7,449 nucleotides of DNA from positions 1-7,449 of the forward strand of contig CAZQAU010000048.1 of assembly GCA_964591375.1 (NCBI GenBank). Reading direction: 5' to 3'. The stretch's first letter is position 1. Every line of letters begins with the position of its first letter. This document shows positions 1 through 5,690 of this stretch, one piece after another. This DNA comes from CAYYYG01 sp964591375 (GTDB taxonomy: Bacteria > Patescibacteriota > Microgenomatia > UBA1406 > GWC2-37-13). A program made the translations under genes and the position numbers. The notes below the pieces were generated by a model that did no database searches, was not told the origin of the DNA, and saw only the letters and a list, made by a program, of their open reading frames with translations.

Positions 1-2
1 TT

Positions 3-1394
3 ACCAATGGACATCTTATTTTATCTGACGGCACCAACTATGGTATCGGCGCCGGCGTGGCACAACCGCTGCAATTGCTGGCAGGTGGACTTCCACGCAT
101 GTACTTAGCCTCAGGCGGTAATGTCGGTATCGGTACTACTTCTCCAGCACGCGAGTTCCAAGTTGCGGGTGATGTACGAGTTGGTACGGGAACAACAGGT
201 TGTATCGAAGATGCCGATGGCACACTTCTTGCCGGAACATGTTCTTCTGATATGAATCTGAAAAAGAATATTGCAAATGTTTCCAATATTCTGGAAAAAC
301 TAACTCAGCTCAATGTCTCCACATACCAATGGAATGATCTGGCTGCTCAGACATATAAGTATGGTACCGAAGCAACCCAGATTGGTTTAATTGCTCAAAA
401 TGTTGAATCAGTCTTCCCAGAATTGATCAATATCAATGAAGAAGGATACAAACAGGTTAACTTCAACGCCTTCCCATTCTATACCATCCAGGCACTCAAG
501 GAATTGAAACTAAATACCGAAGGCCAGATTGCCAATCTTGCATCTACTGCTTCAGGAAATACATCATTGATGCAGTCAGATCTCGATCTATTAAAGGAAA
601 CATCCGCTAGTATGTCGGCAAAACTAGATGAAATACTAAACAGTACGTCTGTTGCTAATGTTGCTTCACTTTCCGCCCGCATCGATACACTCGAATCACG
701 AGCCAATCATGCCGATGAACAGATCGCATCTGTCTCGGGTCGATTAGCTTATCTTGAAGAACAGATGTTGGGTACCGGTGCGGGTGTATTGGGTATAGAG
801 ACGCATCATGAAATTCTGGATCTGGAAGCAGAAACAGCAACTATCTCAGCATTAACAGTATCTGGTAATACCAATCTCTATAATCTTGGTGTTACTGGTA
901 CGATTAACAATGGTCTCTTAAATATTAATGGATTCGATGATTCGCTCAGTACACCAGCCGCCACACTCAACACTTTAGGAGGCGCATTAATGCTTCAGTC
1001 CAATGCTTTGGCGAACGTGGATATTATGAATGGAAAAGTAGTCATCGATACTTCCGGCAATATCAAAGTTGATGGTGAAATCACTGCTAAAAAAGTCAAG
1101 ACTGAAAAATTAGAGATTCTTGACCCCGCCTTCGCCGAGGCTTCGGCGGATGAAGCATCAGGAAGTGCGGTGGTTACCAAGAGTATCGGCCAAGGAATTT
1201 TGAAAGCCGGTACTACAAAGATCAGTATTGAAACAACCGCAGTTACAGAAAATTCGGTAATCTTTGTAACTTCCAAAACCAAGACTGGTTTGACACTGGC
1301 CGTTACCGAACAAATTGCGGGTGAGTCATTCACAGTCGAAGTGCCGACCGCACCAACTAACGATATTACATTCAACTGGTGGATAGTCAATTAA
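3..1394 (+). CDS. Surface/fibre-like protein with internal peptidase S74 domain (5' partial)
   Basis: The frame is open to the left edge, so the true start lies outside the window; the GTG at 57 is only an internal Val. Visible order: a glycine-rich lead-in (NVGIGTTSPA, about 117-146); an intramolecular-chaperone (peptidase S74) domain, about 240-510; a coiled-coil-like stretch of heptads, about 580-765; short beta-repeat-like segments, about 830-1110; and a terminal beta-rich domain ending NWWIVN. S74 domains fold trimeric fibres and cleave themselves before a Ser, using a Ser/Lys pair. The expected S-D-x-x-x-K is present: Ser at 246-248 and Lys at 261-263, followed by the typical GLIAQNVESVFPEL. 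Unlike phage tail spikes, where S74 is the C terminus, about 290 residues follow it here. A palindromic repeat is inserted in frame at 1126-1149. The likely location is the cell surface. The S74 call is firm; the role of the whole protein is not known. Confidence 0.85.
   Translation, partial: TNGHLILSDGTNYGIGAGVAQPLQLLAGGLPRMYLASGGNVGIGTTSPAREFQVAGDVRVGTGTTGCIEDADGTLLAGTCSSDMNLKKNIANVSNILEKLTQLNVSTYQWNDLAAQTYKYGTEATQIGLIAQNVESVFPELININEEGYKQVNFNAFPFYTIQALKELKLNTEGQIANLASTASGNTSLMQSDLDLLKETSASMSAKLDEILNSTSVANVASLSARIDTLESRANHADEQIASVSGRLAYLEEQMLGTGAGVLGIETHHEILDLEAETATISALTVSGNTNLYNLGVTGTINNGLLNINGFDDSLSTPAATLNTLGGALMLQSNALANVDIMNGKVVIDTSGNIKVDGEITAKKVKTEKLEILDPAFAEASADEASGSAVVTKSIGQGILKAGTTKISIETTAVTENSVIFVTSKTKTGLTLAVTEQIAGESFTVEVPTAPTNDITFNWWIVN
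1126..1149. repeat. GC-rich imperfect palindrome inside the S74 gene (encodes PAFAEASA)
   Basis: A GC-rich 24-bp stretch interrupts AT-richer coding sequence. Its core at 1134-1147 (GCCGAGGCTTCGGC) is self-complementary except for one pair. In the gene's frame it reads as PAFAEASA, lying between KLEILD and DEASGSAVV. From memory, PAFAEASA peptides encoded by this kind of repeat occur in many CPR proteins, which suggests a dispersed small element tolerated within genes. Whether it moves, or how, is unknown. Confidence 0.6.
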
Positions 1395-1468
1395 TTTGAA
1401 CAATAAATAAGTCTATGTGAAGTGAAACATAATAGTGTTTGATATAGAAAATATATGGTTTGTGCTAT

Positions 1469-1496
1469 GTAGAGACGCGATTAATCGCGTCTCTAC
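1469..1496. repeat. REP-like palindrome, copy 1 (CGATT arm type)
   Basis: This is a perfect 28-bp palindrome with half-site GTAGAGACGCGATT and no spacer. It lies in the gap between the S74 gene and the RAYT gene. It shares GTAGAGACG/CGTCTCTAC with the other copies but has a different inner arm. REP elements recognised by RAYT transposases carry a GTAG at the hairpin foot, and this copy begins with GTAG. No T-run follows, so it is not a typical intrinsic terminator. Confidence 0.85.
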
Positions 1497-1620
1497 GATT
1501 CGATATTCCATTATTATTGGATCGTGAATGTGATGAAAAGATAGGGAAATGTAGGATATAGGCGACTGAATGTATACGGGGTTTAATGTATAGTGCATGT
1601 AATACAAAATACATACCAAT

Positions 1621-1648
1621 GTAGAGACGTAGCATGCTACGTCTCTAC
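1621..1648. repeat. REP-like palindrome, copy 2 (TAGCA arm type)
   Basis: This is a perfect 28-bp palindrome, half-site GTAGAGACGTAGCA plus its reverse complement. It lies 22 bp upstream of the RAYT start codon at 1671. It falls in the only register of this palindrome without stop codons relative to the RAYT frame, so the open frame runs through it back to an ATG at 1593. That extension matches nothing in the family and is not taken as coding. A copy directly upstream fits a REP/RAYT pair. Confidence 0.88.
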
Positions 1649-1670
1649 GTATATATATGTGTATACATAT

Positions 1671-2219
1671 ATGCCCACACATCCTGATACATTCAAAAAC
1701 ACCTATCGTATTCCCACAAATCGTCTCCATACATGGGATTATTCAACAAACGGATATTATTTCATAACGATATGTACTCAGGAAAAAGAACCATGGTTTG
1801 GAAAGATTATTGATGGGAGAATGAAATTATCGAAGGCAGGGGAAATTGTAATGCAAAATTGGATGCGGATTCCCAACCATTTTCCAAATACAACGATGGA
1901 TGAATGTGTGGTAATGCCGGATCATATGCATGGAATTGTGGTAATTAAAAATATGCCACGCACATGTATGCACACCCGTAGAGACGTAGCATTGCTACGT
2001 CTCTACAAATCGGAAATGTCCGTAATTTCACCAAAACCGGGATCATTGCCGGCGGTAATTCGTTCATTTAAATCGGCGTCATCCAAATCAATCCGTCAAT
2101 TCATCCCATCATTCCAATGGCAACCCAGGTATTATGACCGTATCATTCGTGACGAACGTGAATTATGTGCCATCCGGGAATATATTCGCATGAATCCGAA
2201 ACGGTTTGAAAAAACATAA
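1671..2219 (+). CDS. REP-associated tyrosine transposase (RAYT, Y1/IS200-like)
   Basis: This encodes 182 residues from the ATG at 1671, a normal RAYT length. The family start YRIPTNRLHTWDYSTNGYYF lies a few residues in, so the in-frame ATG at 1593 is rejected because it translates through a REP. Y1 transposases cut and join single-stranded DNA using an HUH metal site and one tyrosine. The HUH motif is visible as MPDHMHGIVVI (His85, His87). The C-terminal WQPRYYDRIIRDEREL block holds the candidate catalytic Tyr154/155, and REYIRMNP follows as in relatives. RAYTs are usually single-copy domesticated relatives of IS200/IS605 that process REP hairpins, and this one lies among such hairpins. Oddly, a 29-bp REP copy sits inside the gene (1978-2006), encoding residues 103-112 between the HUH motif and the RSFKSA block. 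The frame is kept and both catalytic blocks are intact, so activity is plausible but unproven. No Shine-Dalgarno is seen. Confidence 0.9.
   Translation: MPTHPDTFKNTYRIPTNRLHTWDYSTNGYYFITICTQEKEPWFGKIIDGRMKLSKAGEIVMQNWMRIPNHFPNTTMDECVVMPDHMHGIVVIKNMPRTCMHTRRDVALLRLYKSEMSVISPKPGSLPAVIRSFKSASSKSIRQFIPSFQWQPRYYDRIIRDERELCAIREYIRMNPKRFEKT
1978..2006. repeat. REP-like palindrome, copy 3, inside the RAYT gene
   Basis: Two 14-bp arms (GTAGAGACGTAGCA and its reverse complement) surround a single central T. The copy lies within the transposase coding region in the only stop-free register. It is translated as R-R-D-V-A-L-L-R-L-Y, in a stretch that is of variable length in this family. Flanking DNA shows no obvious target duplication. 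Confidence 0.88.
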
Positions 2220-2278
2220 TTATCGGGGCAATATCGGATGATATATTCGTATTTATGTTCATCATATTCACGATAAAT

Positions 2279-2306
2279 GTAGAGACGTAGCATGCTACGT
2301 CTCTAC
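2279..2306. repeat. REP-like palindrome, copy 4 (TAGCA arm type)
   Basis: This is a perfect 28-bp palindrome identical to copy 2, and the right half of the first 56-bp direct repeat. It lies 59 bp after the RAYT stop codon. Confidence 0.88.
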
Positions 2307-2383
2307 GTAAAATTACACATCACCACGAATACATGGGTGACCATTATATGATCCCATTTATGTTCATCATATTCACGATAAAT

Positions 2384-2411
2384 GTAGAGACGTAGCATGC
2401 TACGTCTCTAC
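2384..2411. repeat. REP-like palindrome, copy 5 (TAGCA arm type)
   Basis: This is a perfect 28-bp palindrome identical to copies 2 and 4, and the right half of the second 56-bp direct repeat. It lies about 40 bp upstream of the -10-like hexamer of the next gene, so it sits beside or just behind that promoter. Confidence 0.88.
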
Positions 2412-2451
2412 AAATACATGAACAGCTTACATACCATATATATTTCCCGTG

Positions 2452-2457
2452 TATAAT
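2452..2457 (+). promoter_or_regulatory. Consensus -10 box of the glycosidase-like gene
   Basis: A perfect TATAAT ends 6 nt before the ATG at 2464. Transcription would then begin at or next to the start codon, giving a leaderless mRNA. The -35 region is weak: TTACAT at 2427-2432, 19 nt upstream. The box overlaps the alternative GTG start at 2449, another reason to prefer the ATG. Confidence 0.55.
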
Positions 2458-2463
2458 ATACCG

Positions 2464-3966
2464 ATGAAACAACGGGCAAAACGATATAGTATACGGCTGA
2501 TTACCATCTTCATTGCGGGATTTATCGCGGTTGGAATTTATTCTTACCTCACCAATCCTTTTGTTCGCTTCTCAATTATTCGGGATGCATATACTGTCCG
2601 ATTTTCTCCCGATAATATATTTCATTTAGAAAATGTCTATGTGCCCAGTGTAGTGGAAGGATTTCCAGCATATCAGTTCGCGTATTTAAAAAGTGGCTGG
2701 CATATAATTTCCAACCGTTTCTCACATCGAGTCAAACCGGTTAAATCACCGAAAAAATTACCTGAGATTATCACCGATATTCACACTGTTCGATTTAATC
2801 CCAAACAGGAGTTTCTCATTTCCGGTGATCATTTCAGTGTGTTTTATCCGCGGTCTCTGGGAATTTTTTATCACACAGCGCTCGATTCACGGACGGCGTT
2901 AAATCGGCAGGATTGGTTAAACAGACAGGCAATCTATGCCAAATCTACCGCATATGCATTACAGATTTTTTCCAGTTCAGATCGCTTGTCAACTACCATC
3001 GTTCCAATTAGCCGGACAGCGGTTACCTTGATGAATATTTACGCCCCGCCCTCAGATACTTTATACAGTTTATTGTATGCTCTAAAAGTAATGTCCAGTG
3101 ATGATGAAATCAAGAATCGATACCCGATAGGGGAAAAATCACCAGCAACCACTGCGTATCCTTTACTGACTAAACCGGTTGCTCAAGAAATAACACGAAA
3201 GTATAAAAAAGATTTACAACGGCACTGGAAAACATTTTTTACGAACGTGTATGATGGCCAAACAGGACTGGTAAAAAAAGATATTCGTTTGTCGGGAACG
3301 AAAGACATGGCGATGCGTTCCAGTGCTTTCTATGATAACGTCATGGTCTGGGCCACCAATAAACTGGCGCAGGAATTAAAGATCATTCCCCGTGACGAAA
3401 AATTTTTAAAAGAATACAAGGCGCGAATTATATATGCCTTTTGGGAAAAAGACAAAGGATTTTTTTCGGAAGATTTAGGATCATATAAAGGGTTGTATTC
3501 TTCGGACTGGTTGATCGCGTATCAATCGGGATTCTTGAATCCAAGCGATTCTCACGATCGTATGTATTTGCAAAAGTCAGTCGATTATATTCATATCAAT
3601 AAAATCGATCGTCCGTTCGGATTACGGTATCACCCTGATTTGCGACGTGAACAACTGTATTTACCAGTACGTTTGTTTGCACCCGACTATGGATCGCGAG
3701 CGATATGGAGTCACTGGGGAATTGAGTATATCAAATTACTAACTCATCTGAACAAAACAACTCAAAAAAAAGAGTATCTCCAGGAAGCACGTCAGGAAGT
3801 AGAAGCGTACAAAAAAAATATGATTAAGTATAACGGGTATCCGGAAGTATATTCGGATGATGGAAAATTTTTTGCACAACGATTTTATGAAAGTGTTCTA
3901 ACGACCGGTTGGGTAGTTAATTTTGAACTGGCTGCAAAAATGGTTTCTGAAAATGAAACGCAATAA
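2464..3966 (+). CDS. Membrane-anchored six-hairpin glycosidase-like protein
   Basis: This encodes 500 residues from the ATG at 2464. An in-frame GTG at 2449 would add five residues but overlaps a TATAAT box, so the ATG is preferred. A basic N terminus (MKQRAKRYSIR) is followed by one hydrophobic helix, about residues 11-29, and then a large domain. This predicts a single-pass anchor with the body outside the membrane. The second half (about 240-495) has the alternating helix and aromatic-loop pattern of (alpha/alpha)6 barrels such as GH15/GH63-type enzymes: KDMAMRSSAFYDNVMVWA, SSDWLIAYQSGF, FAPDYGSRAIWSHWGIEY, NGYPEVYSDDG. Candidate acid residues are Asp281, Asp348 and Glu461, but I cannot assign catalysis. 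The enzyme class, and even activity, is inference; a sugar-binding or structural role is possible. The gene converges on the pectate lyase gene, which fits a carbohydrate theme. Codon use looks like its neighbours. Confidence 0.6.
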   Translation: MKQRAKRYSIRLITIFIAGFIAVGIYSYLTNPFVRFSIIRDAYTVRFSPDNIFHLENVYVPSVVEGFPAYQFAYLKSGWHIISNRFSHRVKPVKSPKKLPEIITDIHTVRFNPKQEFLISGDHFSVFYPRSLGIFYHTALDSRTALNRQDWLNRQAIYAKSTAYALQIFSSSDRLSTTIVPISRTAVTLMNIYAPPSDTLYSLLYALKVMSSDDEIKNRYPIGEKSPATTAYPLLTKPVAQEITRKYKKDLQRHWKTFFTNVYDGQTGLVKKDIRLSGTKDMAMRSSAFYDNVMVWATNKLAQELKIIPRDEKFLKEYKARIIYAFWEKDKGFFSEDLGSYKGLYSSDWLIAYQSGFLNPSDSHDRMYLQKSVDYIHINKIDRPFGLRYHPDLRREQLYLPVRLFAPDYGSRAIWSHWGIEYIKLLTHLNKTTQKKEYLQEARQEVEAYKKNMIKYNGYPEVYSDDGKFFAQRFYESVLTTGWVVNFELAAKMVSENETQ

Positions 3967-3982
3967 TATCAATGTGTATTTC

Positions 3983-4016
3983 GTAGAGACGTTCCGTTTC
4001 ACGAGAACGTCTCTGC
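3983..4016. repeat. REP-like hairpin, copy 6 (GTTC arm type) in convergent gap
   Basis: The outer stem GTAGAGACGTTC pairs over 12 bp with GAACGTCTCTGC, with one G-T pair near the foot; an inner CGT/ACG pair closes a TTC loop with a bulged A. The outer half matches the other REP copies but the inner arm differs. It sits 17 bp after one gene and 34 bp after the convergent one, a typical REP location. It could impede transcription from both sides, but no T-run follows on either strand. Confidence 0.75.
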
Positions 4017-4049
4017 ATTGCAATTAATCTGGCAAATGATGGAAGCACA

Positions 4050-5654
4050 TCATGCTAAAAATGTTCGTCGCCATGATTCAAAATCGGTGATATTTACTTC
4101 ACCAGAACCGTTAAAATCAGCAGTCTTTGTGCTCAGACTTCCGGTAAATTCTTTTCTCCATATTTCGTAGTCAGGTAAATTAACTACTCCATCACAGTTA
4201 GCGTCACCCTGTGCTTTTTTCGCGCAGGGTGGAGTACCAGTCACAGTAGGGGAAACTGTTGTAGTAACGGGTATCGTCGGAGTGATAACTGAAGGAGTTA
4301 CTGTAGGTGAAGTTGTGATAGACGGGGTAACCGAGACAGTATTAGTTGGAGCGGTTCCATTTAAAAATTCTTCCAGATCCGTGTAACCATCGCCATCAGT
4401 ATCACCCGATGAGGCAGTCGCGGACCCTTTACTCAGATTTCCAAAATTAGTGGTTTCCCAGGTATCGCTCATCCCGTCATTATCGGTATCCGGATAGGGA
4501 GTGCCGGTAGATAAAATTGGCAAACCACCTGCTTCGGCCATACTGCTAACCAAACTACCGGTACCATTTCTTACATCATTGATAAGTCGGGTATCACCTT
4601 TGGCAGGAGTGGTATTTCCATCGCGATTAAAAACAAAAGTGCCGGTAGCATCGATGCGCCCGGAAGCACCGGCTTTTGCCAGAACATCGGTATATGCTTG
4701 TGCGGCAGAGGTGGTGGTAACCGCTGCATATGGAAAGCGCGCGGCTGCTTTTGTATATCCGGAACCACCGACAACTGTCCATTCATCGCCACTGTCGGTA
4801 GTACGGTTGGGACCAATATTGCCTTTGGCATAGACACTGATTGAGTACCCCGTGGAATCTGCCTGCATCTCTTTTTTGTCAACACTATTGGGGCCTTTTT
4901 TTGTGTAGTTGCCAATGTAGTTGACCTGTACGGCACCATGTTTCGTATCGCACCAGCCATTGGATGCGCCATAGTTGTAAATTACGTTATTAACAATATC
5001 AATATTTCCTACCTGACAACGGGGGCTGCGTTCATCATTGTGGGCAAATAAATTATGATGTACCGAAATATCGGTAGCATATCCAAGGAGCAGCCCTTTA
5101 CTGTGAGGAGTCAGTCCTTCAGCAAGGATCGACCATTGAATTGATACATTTCTCACGCGCGTGCTATCTCCGGTATACGTCGACATATTTTCATCCGCAC
5201 CCCATGTGGAAGTAACATGATCAAGGACAATATCATGTGCGTTGGGAGTAAGCATATTAATACCATCAATCGAACCTCGAGTACGAATATAGCGCATAAC
5301 TACATTGTGAGTTTGGATACTGATTGTCCCACCGGTAAAAGTAACACCATCACCGGGCGCTGTCTGGCCTGCTACTGTCAGATATGGTTGCGAAATAATG
5401 AGTTCTCCTCCCAGATTAATCGTACCATTAACACGAAATACACACGTGCGTGCACCTGAAGCATTGGCACATTCGCGAAAGCTCCCGGCTCCAGAACCAT
5501 TAAGATTTGTTATCTGAATTACTTTCCCACCGCGACCTCCGAGTGACTGAGCACCAAATCCTTCCGCAGTCGGAAAGGCGGGTACCGCATAGGCGGCGGA
5601 AGGAGCGAACAGGGCCAGTGCAATTAAGAAATAATATATGAGTGATTGTTTCAT
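4050..5654 (-). CDS. Secreted pectate lyase (PL1-like) with C-terminal type I dockerin
   Basis: This encodes 534 residues. A signal peptide (hydrophobic 4-20, likely cut after AYA at 23) directs export. Residues 27 to about 330 resemble family 1 pectate lyases, right-handed beta-helices that split polygalacturonate by Ca-dependent beta-elimination. Visible features are the entry block FPTAEGFGAQSLGGRGG, VAGQTAPGDG, LDHVTSTWGADEN (probable Ca site near Asp154/Glu155) and HHNLFAHNDERSPR. Arg209 in the latter matches the catalytic Arg of the RxPR motif. Two calcium-loop-like repeats follow (DTDNDGMSD, 389-397; DTDGDGYTDLEE, 418-429), then a Pro/Thr/Ser linker, then a dockerin at 483-534 (DNA 4053-4208). 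Its two loops carry D484/N486/D488/N492/D495 and D513/N515/S517/N521/D524. Dockerins bind cohesins on scaffolds or cell surfaces; no cohesin is in the window. No Shine-Dalgarno is present. The exact substrate is uncertain. Confidence 0.9.
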   Translation of the reverse strand: MKQSLIYYFLIALALFAPSAAYAVPAFPTAEGFGAQSLGGRGGKVIQITNLNGSGAGSFRECANASGARTCVFRVNGTINLGGELIISQPYLTVAGQTAPGDGVTFTGGTISIQTHNVVMRYIRTRGSIDGINMLTPNAHDIVLDHVTSTWGADENMSTYTGDSTRVRNVSIQWSILAEGLTPHSKGLLLGYATDISVHHNLFAHNDERSPRCQVGNIDIVNNVIYNYGASNGWCDTKHGAVQVNYIGNYTKKGPNSVDKKEMQADSTGYSISVYAKGNIGPNRTTDSGDEWTVVGGSGYTKAAARFPYAAVTTTSAAQAYTDVLAKAGASGRIDATGTFVFNRDGNTTPAKGDTRLINDVRNGTGSLVSSMAEAGGLPILSTGTPYPDTDNDGMSDTWETTNFGNLSKGSATASSGDTDGDGYTDLEEFLNGTAPTNTVSVTPSITTSPTVTPSVITPTIPVTTTVSPTVTGTPPCAKKAQGDANCDGVVNLPDYEIWRKEFTGSLSTKTADFNGSGEVNITDFESWRRTFLA

Positions 5655-5666
5655 GATGATATTTTT

Positions 5667-5672
5667 ATTATA
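5667..5672 (-). promoter_or_regulatory. Consensus -10 box of the pectate lyase gene
   Basis: The minus strand reads TATAAT, 12 nt before the ATG, inside the 36-bp gap after the upstream dockerin gene. The start site would lie about 6 nt before the ATG, leaving no room for a Shine-Dalgarno. No good -35 is visible and the surroundings are AT-rich, so a chance match is possible. If real, the lyase can be transcribed apart from the upstream gene. Confidence 0.4.
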
Positions 5673-5690
5673 TATATAAATGGCAACACA

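Larger units (their letters stand above)
2251..2411. repeat. 56-bp exact direct repeat, two copies each ending in a REP
   Basis: Positions 2251-2306 and 2356-2411 are identical over 56 bp: a 28-bp lead (starting ATTTATGTTCATC) followed by a 28-bp REP palindrome. The copies are offset by 105 bp and identity stops abruptly on both sides. The DNA between them (2307-2355) is not repeated in full after the second copy; only a short AATACATG is shared. This could be a partial tandem duplication or a larger REP-containing unit. It lies between the RAYT gene and the glycosidase-like gene. Confidence 0.9.

Noticed and set aside
479..1390. Minus-strand open frames antisense to the S74 gene
   Set aside because: They overlap a gene with clear domain content and show no motif or start signal of their own.
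1593..1670. N-terminal extension of the transposase from the ATG at 1593
   Set aside because: It is translated through a REP palindrome and a TA-rich stretch; family similarity begins just after the ATG at 1671.
1649..1672. TA-rich near-palindrome upstream of the transposase as an operator
   Set aside because: Alternating TA/TG sequence is self-complementary by composition, and no second copy is present.
1413..1730. Minus-strand frame spanning two REPs
   Set aside because: It exists because the palindromes have one stop-free register; the residues are low-complexity and the frame overlaps the start of the transposase.
1469..2411. CRISPR array
   Set aside because: The repeats are full palindromes at irregular spacing, with a gene between them and variable inner arms; there are no uniform spacers.
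2449..2463. GTG start for the glycosidase-like protein
   Set aside because: It overlaps a perfect TATAAT box, and the ATG 15 bp later gives a normal basic-hydrophobic N terminus.
3983..4016. Bidirectional intrinsic terminator
   Set aside because: The stem is strong but no T-run follows on either strand, and its sequence belongs to the REP family; an effect on transcription is still possible.
4501..4972. Plus-strand frame at 4501-4833 and second minus-strand frame at 4571-4972
   Set aside because: Both are alternative-frame shadows of the pectate lyase gene, which has clear family motifs across this region.
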